DNA of 64,000 nucleotides from Chelonoidis abingdonii (lineage: Eukaryota > Chordata > Testudines > Testudinidae): the NCBI RefSeq assembly GCF_003597395.2, contig NC_133770.1:26549482-26613481 (forward strand). The letters run 5' to 3'. Below the pieces are notes generated by a model. That model did not search any database and was not told the origin of the DNA. It saw only the letters and a program-made list of their open reading frames with translations. Made by a program: the position numbers and the translations under genes. Shown here in pieces: positions 23,096-33,369 of this stretch; position 1 is the first letter of the stretch; each line of letters begins with the position of its first letter.

Positions 23096-23850
23096 TCAAC
23101 ACCATAGGGTTGGGCAACTTGGGACGCCAGGCAGTGTGCTCGTGAAAGACTATCAGCATTGCCGTGGTGGCATCCAGCCCTGTGGCATATACGGAACTGG
23201 AATGGTTGGAGGGATAAGAACCAGCTGGTGACCCTTGCATTCTTTTCCTTATTTCTCTGCATTCACTGGAGGGGTGCATGGTCCATCACAAGAGTAAATC
23301 TCTGGCCTAAGAGGTAATAACGCAGTGTTTCCATGGCCCATTTGACAGCAAGGCATTCTCTCTCGACTACTGCATATTTCTGTTCTCTTGGGAGCAGCTT
23401 TCTGCTTAGGTAGAGGATCGGGTGTTCTTCTCCAATCATTTGTGACAGATCTGCCCCCAACCCTACCTCAGAAACATCTGTCTGTAAAATAAATTCCTTG
23501 GTGAGTATGGGGTCATTACAGAGGGCTGTCCGAAGGTCTAAAAATGCCCCTCTGCTGCATCGGTCCACTTCACCATGTCTGGACCTCAGGCCTTCACCAA
23601 GTCCGTAAGAGGACTTGCCCTACTGGCGAAGTGGGGAATAAAATGTTGGTAGTAGCCTACCACGCCTAGGAATGCGCAGACTTGCTTCTTTCGGGTCGGC
23701 CGGGGCCAGTTTTGAATCGCCTCTAGCTTATTAGTTTGGGGCTTCACTATACCCCTTCCTACAATATATCCCAGGTACCTAGCCTCTGCTATGGCACATT
23801 TAGCATGGACCCATGCACACACATCGCTGCTATGCATTTGGCTCACAGCA
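23096..23850 (-). pseudogene. gypsy-type pol remnant: RT C-terminal end and RNase H
   Basis: Read on the minus strand from 23846, the first part carries ARYLGYIV, then KLEAIQNWPRPTRKK and FLGVVGYYQHFIPHFA, the connection that follows the catalytic palm in Ty3/gypsy reverse transcriptases. After a frame change at about 23580 comes RNase H-like sequence with FILQTDVSEVGLGADLSQ, HPILYLSRKL and the ERECLAVKWA segment. The D in LQTDVS and the E in ERE fit catalytic RNase H positions. The end HRAGCHHGNADSLSR is the usual gypsy linker after RNase H. There is no integrase; the reading runs within about 60 bp into the polypurine tract. Stops and shifts make it non-functional. Confidence 0.85.
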
Positions 23851-24400
23851 GCTGGCTACTTTTTACCAGCTTACCCAATATAAGGGTGATAGCACTCCCC
23901 GAGTCCACAAGTGCTATAGTCTCTGCTCCATTTATCTTCACTGGCCTGGTGTAGCTATGTGGGGCTAATGCGACGCCCGCAAAGTGGATAAGGGCGCATG
24001 GGACCTCCCAATCCCCCAAGTTGCATTGCATAGGCTCTTCGGTGCTGGGACACTGTGCTGCTATGTGTCCCCACTCCCCACATGCATAACATCTATAATT
24101 CTTTCTAATTATTATCCTATCATGTAGGTTATGGGGTTTAGTCTCAGGGTTCCCTCCACTCAGGCCAATCCCTTCCTTCTGGAGTCTCTGCTGGTTTTCA
24201 GCCCCCCTCTTCCTCCACCTAGGACTCCCCAGGGGTTTAGCTGTCCCACCTTCCAGGGCTGGGGTTGGGTGTTTGCTACGAAAGGGGCTTTCCTTGGGTA
24301 GTTGGGTCAATTCTATGGCTGTCATGCGTCTTTCTACCAGTGTAATCATCTCGTCATAGGTGGATGGATCGTTCTGGCCTACTCATTTGCAGAGATCTGG
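23843..24400 (-). pseudogene. gypsy-type gag C-terminus (zinc knuckle) and protease motif
   Basis: A 168-codon minus-strand frame (24349-23843) includes [14 protein letters not shown], a perfect CX2CX4HX4C nucleocapsid zinc knuckle, which binds RNA. About 50 residues on it has [12 protein letters not shown], the D(S/T)G active-site motif of retroviral-type aspartic proteases. The frame ends soon after, at the join to the thumb region of reverse transcriptase, so roughly the first two thirds of that enzyme were lost. Upstream the gag frame is broken by stops. An upstream methionine is used only as the start of an open frame, not as a true start. Confidence 0.85.
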
Positions 24401-24777
24401 TGGCAATGCCCTCATGTACCGGTCAATGACCAGAACCTCTAGTATCTCTTCCAGACTCCGGGACTGTGTTTGCAACTACTGTTGTGCGAGATGGATGAGG
24501 TCATACAATTGGGACCGCGGTGTTTTGTCTTCCTGGTACCTCCACTCATGATACCACTGGGCCCACACCGCGGTCGTTACTCCAGATCTGGCCAGGATCT
24601 CTGCCTTCAGCTGGGAGTAGTCTGCTGCAGCCTCTTCAGGCAGATCATGGTAGGCCTTCTGGGCCTCCCCACACAGGAATGGGGCAGGGACTGAGGATCC
24701 ACTGGATCTTGAGGCCGGCCTCCCGTGAGGGCTGTCCTCTCAAAGGCCAGAAGATGCCTCTACATCATCCTCCCGTG

Positions 24778-25023
24778 TCATTTTATGCAGCAATGGCTAG
24801 CCCGTATAAGCCACGTCCCATCATGCCACGGTTCATCCCTGTAAGGGGTCTTTACCTGGTTACCATTCCCACAACATAGCCTCGGTCTTGAGCAGCTTGG
24901 TCCATCAGCAGCGCGATATAGTTGCTTCTTGTTGCTGCAGGGCCGCTCTGTTCCTTGCGGCGTCTGCGCTCTGCACGAGCCCCTTGGCCCTGCTTGTATC
25001 AGTGCCCGCACTACATCATCCAT
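24778..25023 (-). pseudogene. gypsy-type gag N-terminal remnant
   Basis: The frame starts MDDVVRALIQAGPRG about 80 bp past the primer-binding site, which is where gag is expected to begin. It then loses similarity, probably through frameshifts; the region 24360-24777 would hold the rest of gag but is broken. Identity as gag is inferred from position more than from motif. Confidence 0.5.
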
Positions 25024-25101
25024 TGTGGTGACAAAAAAAATTAACCCTTTTTTTTTTTTTTAAATCACCCTCCTTCCGTCCGCTCTTGTGGCACACCAAA
25101 A

Positions 25102-25120
25102 AATCCCACCTCTGACACCA
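25102..25120 (-). promoter_or_regulatory. Primer-binding site, tRNA-Leu type
   Basis: Next to the 5' LTR, after a 2-base spacer, the minus strand reads TGGTGTCAGAGGTGGGATT. As I recall the 3' ends of vertebrate tRNA-Leu (CAA anticodon) with CCA added, the match is 18 of 19. tRNA-Leu priming is known in vertebrate gypsy elements. Confidence 0.75.
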
Positions 25121-25122
25121 GT

Positions 25123-25843
25123 TGTGACAAAGTTCCTCCTTTACCTTTGGTGGGTCATTGCGCTATTGGTGGGTCGTGTCAGCTCCAGTGATCTTCCCTC
25201 TGTGGAACCCACAGTCTGGATCAACTTTCCTGGTCTGATCAGGAGTTGGGAGAGTTTGGGGGGAACCCCGGTCCTGCCCTTACTCCAGGTTCCAGCCAGG
25301 GCCCTGTGATGCAAGCTGTCTATAGTGCCTCTATGTAACAGACTGCACTGACAGCTATCAAACTCCCTGGGCTGCTTCCCCAATGGCCTCCCTCCCTTCA
25401 AACAACATTCTTATATCCTCTATCACAGGAGCTTGCCTCCTTGTGTTTTCTGGGATAGCTTGATTGTCTGATAATTCTCCAGTCTTCCAGTAGCAACACC
25501 ACTTCTTCGTCATCACTCTTAGATGTCTTTTAGCTTCTCGCCACTCCTCAACCACGGGCTTCCTCTTCTCTGGCTTCCTGCCCTGTCTGACTTGGATGTG
25601 AACTCCTTTTTAAAAGCACCAGGTGCCCTGCTTAGCCTGCCATGATTGGCTGAGCGTGTTCTATCCATATGGTAGCATTATGTCCACTGGCCTTCTAGAA
25701 AGATCTTAATTGGCCCCAGGTGCCTTGATTAACCTGGAGCAACTGCCATTTGGTTATCATGATACTAGGGATTTGTTTAGCCTGGGGCTAACATACCTGT
25801 TCCTCAGCACTTTACTGTAGCCATCTGGCCTTTCCCCATCACA
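25123..25843 (-). repeat. 5' LTR of the gypsy-type element
   Basis: On the plus strand it begins TGTGACAAAGTTCC and ends CCCCATCACA, so on the minus strand it has the standard TG...CA termini. It is 721 bp. It flanks the primer-binding site, which fixes the element's direction. Confidence 0.85.
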
Positions 25844-26765
25844 CTTGTTGATACTCGGAATCATTGCAAGATGATATTATTTAAGGGATAATTTAACTGT
25901 AGTAAAAATAATGTCGTTATGGTCTTAGAGTGAAAGTGAGTCATCAGAAAATCATATGTTTCCTGATGGCTCATTCAAATGGGAGGGAGTTCCTGAGTAA
26001 CCAATTATGTAATGTATTGCTTAATTACCCACCATTGCAACAACACAGAAAAATCAATGGAAAACCATAAAAGACAAACTATAAACATTAAAACCACTTG
26101 GAAGTGAAGAGGAATGATATGACAGTGAGGGGATCGTCCTGTCAGAATATAAACAAAAGACGGATTCAGTATATCACAGGATGGAGAAAGACACTATGCA
26201 TCCATTCACTGAGGAGGTACCTTAAGTGAGTGAGGGGACTTCCTAAGAGACTGAGTCTTGGCTCCTTGGGGCTAGCAAGCACTACAAAAGTCTGAACTTT
26301 GGGGTGAGAATCTACTTTTTTAGATAAAAAACTAACTAACTAGGTAATTATTAATTAGTATAGGCCCTAGTTCACATTTTATGATTTTGTTTTGTAGGTA
26401 ACCATCACTCTCACGTTTCTATTTGAATCTCTATTCTTTCTTCAATAAATTTCCTTTTATTTGACTATAAAAACTGGTAAACTGGGGTCACTGTTCTTTT
26501 GGGAATGGAGGATCTGGGATTTTTGTGGATATCCAGTGCTTGGGGGCTGGATCCACAGGGAGACACTCTGAAGGGACTCAAGGGAAGGGGTGCATCTATT
26601 GTCAACTTGCTGGGCAAAGTCAGAGGTGGTCTAGTCCAGAAGAGAGTGCTTGAGTGGCTGACAGGATGGCTGTGTTAGGGAGTTAACACCTAGCTGGCAC
26701 AGGCAAGATTCACTCACGCAGGTGGCAACAAGGTGACTCACAGCCGTGGGTGCCCAAAAAAACAC
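25844..26765 (+). mobile_element. LTR-like segment, possibly interrupted by the gypsy element
   Basis: The segment has an AATAAA at about 26443-26448 followed by about 300 bp of U5-like sequence ending near GACTCACAGCCGTGGGTGCC. It resembles a turtle LTR family known to me only from memory. Sequence left of the gypsy element (22010-22420, ending CACCAAAGGCTTGTAACT) may be its other half, in which case the gypsy element inserted into an older LTR. Confidence 0.4.
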
Positions 26766-26877
26766 TACACCAGGTTACCAATCACACGGTGCAAACTGAA
26801 TATTAAGAACAGTAAAGATTAAAAGCAACAGACGTGGTGAACAGTACGCAAGAAGTATGGTAACGTACACTATTTGC

Positions 26878-27176
26878 AATATTGCCAATTCTCATGATTT
26901 TATTGTAAATCTCATGATACTCTTAGAGTTCCAGCTCTTGGAGTCATGTAATTAAGGGTGAATCTGAGCTTTCATTAAAATAGCAAGTTTATAGACCTCA
27001 TGGTTATAGGGGAAAGCTTGAAAACATGACCTAAGTACATTCCAATAGCTCAAAAAAACAGAGGGGAAATAAAGAAAACCCTATTTATTTGTTAGTTTAA
27101 ATCACATGATTTGTAAGGAAATCTCATGATTTTTAGGACTAACTCATGATCTTTGGATGATTAGAATTGCCAATAG
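26878..27176. mobile_element. TIR element with TTGCCAATTCTCATGATT ends
   Basis: The left end ATATTGCCAATTCTCATGATT and the right end ATGATTAGAATTGCCAATAG are inverted repeats. The inner words CTCATGAT and AATCTCATGATT recur in both halves. It resembles a common reptile hAT-type MITE, but I could not confirm an 8-bp duplication. Confidence 0.6.
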
Positions 27177-28144
27177 TGCATATACTGAAATTTTTGAAAT
27201 AATGAATACATTTATAAACAATGAAGTTTATTCTCAGATAATTCACAAACAGAATTAGGATCTAAAATAAAGCAGTTGTTGCTGTGAATAGTTCACCCAT
27301 TTATAATACAGTGTATAATTTTAAATGTTATAATGCAACCTTAATCTGAGTAATTTAGAAGGAGTCTTGAAACTTACCAGGCAAAATATGTCCTTATCTG
27401 TGCAGTCTGCTTGTTTTATAGCATGGCTGATTGCCATAAGTTGATTTGATTCCCTTAAAAAGAATTATTAAAACAAATAATCTGAATCACATCTTGACTA
27501 GCAACATAAGAACATATATAAAATGGAAACTAAACGGAAATTCCACACAGATAGTGAGAAGTTTAATAATACCGAAACTATAAAAAAACCCAAACAACAT
27601 CAAGTCATTTATTCAAGAGAAAACATATTAATGGGTGCTTACTAAGGGAAACAGAATGGAACACAAAAGAAAACCAAAGAGGAGTGAAAACTCTTTATCT
27701 TTCCCCAGTTCTCCAACTGTTGTGTATTATTGCAAATAATAAGTGTATTTGGTGGAACAAACTATAGCTGCTTAAAAGTGTGCATAGAGGTACATTAAAT
27801 TATTCATTTAATCATTACTGATCTCAGATGAATTAACAAATGGTGTGCTCTAGCTGAGCACAAAGTTATTCATCTTAGATTTTAATCTTCGAGGAAGCCG
27901 AGTTACATGATATTAATGAAAAACATGAACAGAACACAATAGTCAATTTTCTCTCAAAATGTTTGACAACATAAATTACGAGCCTTGTTATGCTTAGATT
28001 AGTTCAATAATTAGGAGCTAGATTGTGGCATTTATGCCACAGCCTAATCTAGGGAGTGCTGCAGAAACACATTGCTTTAAAATGGACCCTGTGGAGGAAG
28101 GGTGGTCTTGATTTTCAGTTTATAGATGGAGGCACTGAACTTCT
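27177..28144. other. AT-rich stretch, nothing recognised
   Basis: No repeat or gene was recognised. Confidence 0.5.
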
Positions 28145-28500
28145 GGGTAGAGTTGGCCAATTTAAAACAAACAAAAAAATTGATGAACAGTAAATTTGCC
28201 CCAAAATGCATTTTTCAGGGCACTGAAACTATTCACTGACCCAAATTTGAGATAACTTGCCTGAAAAAGAACCTGACAAATTAAATTTCATGAATTTCAT
28301 TTTGACATTTTCCAAACGAATTGTTTTGACATTTAATTTCAAAACCATGTTCAAATGTTCCACTTGACCCAAACCATTTTTTTGTTTGTTTTGTCAAGAA
28401 AAACAAATTCAGTTTCAGTTTCAAATAAACCAAATAATTTCCCACATTTTTCAGTTTGGTCACCAAACCAAAAAAAGTCAAGTATTTGCTCTGCTCTAGA
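28145..28500. repeat. AT-rich fold element, copy A
   Basis: It starts near AGAGTTGGCCAATTTAAAAC and ends near TTTTTCAGTTTGGTCACCAA followed by ACCAAAAAAAGTCAAG and TCTGCTCTAG. The end aligns with CTCAGATTTTTTTAGTTTGG / CCACTGAACCAAAAAACTAG of the copy at 52775-53160. Interiors share TTCAAACC- and ATTTTGA-type words. The self-complementary A/T composition suggests a fold-back element. A 103-codon minus-strand frame here (28281-28592) is a by-product. Confidence 0.5.
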
Positions 28501-28621
28501 GCTAGTCCAATTCCTGCTGTACACCTGACATGTGCGAGTGTGAGCAAGTCATCCAGGGTACGAACATGCTGAGGAAAAAAACACATTAGCAAATCTCAGA
28601 GCCTGAGCTCCAGCACGAGAG

Positions 28622-28735
28622 GAAATGTCTACACTGCCTTTTTTAGCAACATTGCACAAACCAAAGCCTGTAGACCCGGGCCCTGAGACTCACTGTCACA
28701 GGTGGTGTTTTTCAGTGTAGACATGAGGCTAGTTC
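28622..28735. mobile_element. Short PIF/Harbinger-type MITE
   Basis: ATGTCTACACTGCCTTTTTT at the left and TGTTTTTCAGTGTAGACAT at the right form an inverted repeat with the GTCTACACT core common to this window. The outer bases are eroded, so I saw no clear duplication. Confidence 0.5.
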
Positions 28736-28967
28736 CCTAGGAAAAGGGGGGTCCTTAGGTCATCCCTACCTCAGAAGGCTGTTGTAATGACAGATACAAT
28801 GGTAATTATGAAGCACTTAGTTTACATGGTAACAGGAGCCACAAAAGTACTTTAAATAGATGTGCCTTTTGTGGGTACAATCTCTCCTCTGGTGGCTTCT
28901 CCATCCAGAGGCAGTGCTTAGTCTTCTTCATCCATTAAATCTCCCTAAATTTGCCGGACCTGCTTTT

Positions 28968-28987
28968 GGGGGGCAGGGGAGGGAGGG
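28968..28987 (+). other. Potential G-quadruplex motif
   Basis: GGGGGGCAGGGGAGGGAGGG contains four runs of at least three G with loops of 1-2 bases, the compact type predicted to fold most stably. It sits alone in AT-rich DNA with no gene I can see nearby. Confidence 0.7.
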
Positions 28988-30073
28988 AGAGGTCTTCACT
29001 ATGTCCCATTTGTAGCAATTAGCTCCAGTGCGGAAGAACTGGAGTGAACAGCTCCATTCAACACAGAGTCTTTTGAATAATGTTAAAGAAATGAAGCTTC
29101 ACACCACTCTCTATGGCCATCAAAAATCCATTATACAATAGTGTCCCTTATCCAAAATACTCTGTCTCCCCCAGCCCTCATACTGTTGCGTGGCAGTTGG
29201 TTGCTACTTTTCACCCCAGATGTCGCTGCATTTCAGGAATGTTGTATGTATATATCTCTAAAGTGCATTGGGATGAAAGGCACTCTATAAAAGAAAAACA
29301 TTCATATCATGATGCTCATTACAAATAATCTTATGAAAGTGACTGCCAATATCCCATTTAAAACAGATGCTATAAATAACATTTTTAATAGAGAAAGTGT
29401 GGTAAATCAATTGATTTCTTTCCCCCTAGGCCTGATTATGCAGACAGTTTATAGGAAAACTAATTTAAGTTTACTGGAGAAACCAGATTATGGGCAGAAG
29501 AGATTAGTAGGTTACAATACTCCTGGGGAACATTTTACTCTTTATTTACACGAGGCTGGATGGACTTAGTTTGCTGTAGTGGCATGACACATCCAAGTGA
29601 TGTATTAAAACAGTGAACACCTACACTGTGCCTCATTTGCATGTAAACAGACCTTGTTTTTAAATACAGAAATAATAATAGTTGGTTCAAGTAATCAGTT
29701 AAAAACTCCTCAAGTGAATTCTTCATTTTCTAATGAATTACCTTTAGTTAAAGTATAGTTTATCCTAATACATATTGCTTCTGAATGTTAATGTTAAGGC
29801 ATATACCTCCTGCACCAAAAGTGTTGATAAAGCATTACCCTAAGGTACATAAATTCTCTGTTGCTCTTATTGTATAGTTGGCATAGTCTATAATGAAAAG
29901 CATAATATTATATCGATGGCTGGTTTTTAACCTCTTGCCACAGCAAAATGCTGTAATAGGAAATATCATAAAATTTAGTACAGAATTATTCACAATCATT
30001 ATAAAACTACCATAGAAAATGGTTAGCGACAGAAATAAGCTGGGAGTGTTGGCAAATTGCTTTGTCCACAGTG
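28988..30073. other. Unannotated stretch
   Basis: Nothing was recognised. Frames at 29113-29328, 29309-29569 and 29535-29726 show no motif. Confidence 0.45.
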
Positions 30074-30238
30074 AGGGTCGCCACCTCTGAGATACAAAAA
30101 TACTGAGACACGTGGTATGATCCTGAGCCCATACAACTGGACAGCTGGCAGTGTGTATTGAGCACACTTACAGATCTTCTGTGACAGCTACTTCACAAAA
30201 GGGACTATCCTTGGACAACCTGGACAGGTGGCAACCCT
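30074..30238. mobile_element. Short TIR element, AGGGTCGCCACCT ends
   Basis: AGGGTCGCCACCTCTGAGA at the left and ACAGGTGGCAACCCT at the right are inverted repeats. The interior carries ATACTGAGACACGTGG. The style is that of a hAT MITE, but no duplication is visible. Confidence 0.5.
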
Positions 30239-30406
30239 ATTCCCGCCCTTTTAGTCTTTGTACAGGCATGTAACAGGGTGGTCTGCCCCTCTAAAGGCCA
30301 GGGGCTTGAGTCCAGCCAGTCCCGTTCTGAGGCAGAGTAGGTGTTTGGGCCTGATAGCGGGGACTATCAGACCCAGTTGGGAAGGGATAGGGAGATTCTT
30401 ATAAAG

Positions 30407-30797
30407 CAGTGGTTCTCAATCAGGGGAATGTGTACCATTGGGAGTATGCAAAAGCCTTCCAGGGGGTACATCAATTCATCTAGATATTTGCCTAGTTTTA
30501 CAACAGGCTACATAAAAAGCACTGGCAAAGTCATACCGACAATGACTTGTTTATGCTGCTCTATATACTATACACCAAAATGTAAGTACAATATTGATAT
30601 TCTGATTGATTTATTTTATAATTCTATGGTTAAAATGAGAAAGTCAGCAATTGTTCAGAAACAGTGCGCTGTGGCATTTGTATTTTTATGTCTGATTTTG
30701 TAAGCAAGTAGTTTTTAAGTGAGGTGAAACTTGGGGGTAGGCAAGACAAATCAGACTCCTGAAAGGGGTACAGTAGTCTGGAAAGGTTGAGTCACTG
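30407..30797. mobile_element. Non-autonomous hAT-type transposon, same family as 5904-6313
   Basis: The 391-bp element starts CAGTGGTTCTCAATC and ends GGTTGAGTCACTG. The flanks CTTATAAAG at 30398-30406 and 30798-30806 match over 9 bp, an 8-bp duplication plus a chance base or an indel. Its reverse complement aligns along its length with 5904-6313, for example CCAGACTACTGTACCCCTTT in both. Confidence 0.92.
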
Positions 30798-30886
30798 CTT
30801 ATAAAGGCTGAAAATGCTCAGTTGAGGCAGAGAACTACAGGAAGCAGGTTTGCTACTGTGGCAAGTGACTGCCAGACCGATACCCT

Positions 30887-31188
30887 CTAGGGTACGTCTA
30901 CACTGCAGTAAAAGATTCACTGCATGATCACAGCCGGTCTGGGTCAGCTCACTCAGGCTTATGGGATTTGGGCTATGGTGCTAAAAATTGCTATGTAGAC
31001 ATTCGGGTTTAGACTGGAGCCTGGGCTGAGGGACTCTTCCCCATCGCCAGGTCACAGAACTAGGCCTGCAGCTCTAGCTCAGACAGCTACATAGTTATTT
31101 TACAGCCCTGCTGCCTCAGCCCTGTGAGCCTGAGTCAGCTAACCCAGCCTAGCTGTGGGTGTTGTATTACTATGTAAACGCACCCTAG
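30887..31188. mobile_element. PIF/Harbinger-type MITE with CTAGGGTACGTCTACACTG ends
   Basis: CTAGGGTACGTCTACACTGC at the left and TATGTAAACGCACCCTAG at the right are inverted repeats about 20 bp long. The target is ambiguous because the ends include CTA/TAG. The body carries CAGCTCACTCAGGCTTATGG-type repeats also seen at 21845-22005. It sits in the LTR-like host, so it is younger than that. Confidence 0.7.
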
Positions 31189-31336
31189 GAGATCTGGTGA
31201 GTAGCTTAGTTTTGCATTCCTTTGTGAGTGAGTTTTGTGTGTGAGTAATAAATAAAGCTTGAAAGGAAAGAGCCTGATCCTGACTCTGGTGTGGTGTCAC
31301 TCCATCCTGGCTTGGGAGATAGGGCAGTAGCCTACA

Positions 31337-32916
31337 ATGCCAAATTCCTGATGGGTTCAATGACAGTTCTGTGAATGGAATGGATACAGGGTAACATTCA
31401 GATACAATCTAAGCTTAACACAGTTCACTCCTATGCTATATGTGAAATCAGAAACCCTGTTATTCCTCTTGTACTGTTGTTAAATAATGGCTGACATGGG
31501 AGGAGACACCTAGGAATGGGTGCTGCAATTCTTGTGCTTTTGTACAGGGGTTCATTTAGATACTATCCTTTAAACATTTAGAATTTGTTTTTAAATTGAT
31601 ATGCAGAACTTAGAGCTTCCCCAAGAACAACATGGCAGAATGGGTCAGCCTTCTACTTCTGGTAGTGGTTGTCAGATAGCAGAATGAAGCTGCCACCTGA
31701 GAAGGCAACTGAAAATCTAAGGGAATTTACAATTTTCCAAGTAAACATTTTATTTATTTATTTACTAGTGAGCTGGAATTTTATCATAAACTCTATGCTG
31801 AGAATCAAGGCCAGATATTAAATGTAACATGCTGTAATATCACGTGCCTCCTTCCATGATTAACAGCTGAACCAGAGCAGCAGTGAGCTAAACAGTCTGC
31901 CAGCATGTACTGCAATTCACAGACACCGTTAGACTAGGGCACACAACCAAACAAAACTCTTTCTCCCGGTTGGGAAACTTTCAAAAGATTATGAATCATA
32001 ATTGGAAAGTAAATGCGAGCAGAACTCAAAGCAGCTTTATCAGATTCAGGGTGTGGGGGGCAGGAAGGGGGAGAAGGCTGGCAAATCCACTAGGATAAAT
32101 TCAATTTGGAAAAAGTCTATGCTGTAAATGCATAATATTGTTTTCAAGACTCAAAATAAATGTCAGAGTTGACACAGTCACTCCATATCTTCCTATCCCT
32201 GTTGCTGTGGTTACGCTTTTTGAGGGAGGCTGGATATTGAAATGTCAGGGAGAAAATAAGGTAAAAAGTGGATACCCTTTATTTTGTTCAACATTTATAG
32301 TGCCCATTTATTTCAAAGTTCCTTACAAAAATCTTCAGTTAGGATCAACAGACTCATCTTTTTAATGTACACCATAGAGGATCTGACAGGAACTGAACAA
32401 TTCCAGAGAAATGCATGTACTTCTGAAACTGGGATGTTTGGTGAACTCCAGCTCCTGTCCCTATTGCTGAAAAAAAGGAGCATTTCAGGTTGCATGTCTG
32501 AACATGAAGAGGTGATTTGACTTAAAATTGGAGAGAGCCACTATTCTAACAATACTTTCTATTTTCAGGTTCCATGACAGGGACGCAAGCTGGGTCTGAC
32601 ACTCTGAGTAAAGGCAGACTGGCTATTTGGTGCCATAGAGGAATGACTTGACCTCGTTAAGGCTAGAGCCTGGGGGCTGCCTATCGCTAGTTATTAGTAG
32701 GCCTACCTGAGCAGGTAGAGGTAATGACATCCTATCAGAGACTGTAGAAAGTGAGAAAGGCTCTGCAGGAAATCGCCTGAGAACCAGGGGAGTTGCCCCC
32801 AGCAGAAGAGCTGAGAGAAGTGTAAAGCAAGGGAAGACCCTAAGATCACCAGGAATTGGGCTGTGGCTTGCGCTTAGGCTGGAGGAAAGATTTTTGTATT
32901 TAATTTGATCTTAAAA
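31337..32916. other. Unannotated stretch
   Basis: No feature was recognised. Overlapping frames at 32138-32365, 32284-32520 (+) and 32313-32495 (-) have no motif. Confidence 0.45.
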
Positions 32917-33016
32917 TAGGGCTGTCAGAGCTGACTAAAAACCTTAATCGTGATATTGGCAATGTAAACATAAGCAGAATACATGTTATTTAAATATTTT
33001 TTGATATTGTCTACAT

Positions 33017-33358
33017 CAGTGGTTTCCAAAGCCATCTAACCACTTGTTCAGGAAAGCGCCTTGTGGGCAGGCCAGTTTGTTTACCTGCCGCGTCCTCAAG
33101 TTCAGCCCATCGCAGCTCCCACTGGCCCCAGTTTCGCCACCTCAGCAATGGGGGCTGACAGGGAAAAGGCTGTGTTGGGTTGAGGGATGTACTGGCTGCC
33201 GCTTTCTCGCAAGCCCCCTTTGGCCTGGAGCAGCGAACCACAGGCTGTTGGAGTCCGCGATTGGCCGAACCTGCGGATGCGGGCAGGTAACAAACTGCGC
33301 CTGGCCTGCCAGGGGCTTTCCCTCGAACAAGCAGCAAGATCAGTTGTGAGAACCATTG
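33017..33358. mobile_element. hAT-type transposon nested in a larger hAT
   Basis: The 342-bp insert starts CAGTGGTTTCCAAAGCC and ends AGTTGTGAGAACCATTG, hAT-type termini. The interior is GC-rich, including CTGGCCTGCCAGGGGCTTTC and CAGCTCCCACTGGCCCC, and is related to 40168-40406. Flanks GTCTACAT and CCTACACC do not form a clean 8-bp duplication, so a deletion may have followed insertion. Many overlapping frames across it are effects of GC content. Confidence 0.75.
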
Positions 33359-33369
33359 CCTACACCTCA

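Larger units (their letters stand above)
22421..25843 (-). mobile_element. Ty3/gypsy-type LTR retrotransposon, internally deleted
   Basis: Two direct LTR copies (22421-23080 and 25123-25843) enclose about 2.04 kb of internal DNA read on the minus strand. In order on that strand come a primer-binding site, a gag start, a zinc knuckle plus aspartic protease motif, a thumb-like end of reverse transcriptase, RNase H and a polypurine tract. Full-length Ty3/gypsy interiors are usually 4-5 kb; the reverse transcriptase fingers/palm with the YxDD motif and all of integrase are missing. Frames are broken by stops. ACTTG-like words occur at both outer junctions, but I could not set the duplication to the base. 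Confidence 0.85.
30269..31336 (+). mobile_element. LTR-like host containing two nested DNA transposons
   Basis: The block starts TGTAACAGGGTGG and ends GTAGCCTACA, with TGTA...TACA termini. After removal of the hAT (30407-30797) and MITE (30887-31188) about 370 bp remain, with AATAAA at 31251-31256 and then an 80-bp U5-like tail. I recognise it as the kind of LTR that is common in turtles, but flanking duplications do not match, so the edges are tentative. Confidence 0.45.

Noticed and set aside
24470..24879. Plus-strand frames of 74-119 codons
   Set aside because: They are antisense to the gag region of the minus-strand gypsy-type element.
29390..29569. Possible exon with a pyrimidine-rich acceptor before GCCTGATTATGC
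   Set aside because: TTTCCCCCTAG|G looks like an acceptor, but the downstream reading has no similarity I recognise and no donor fits; chance is more likely.
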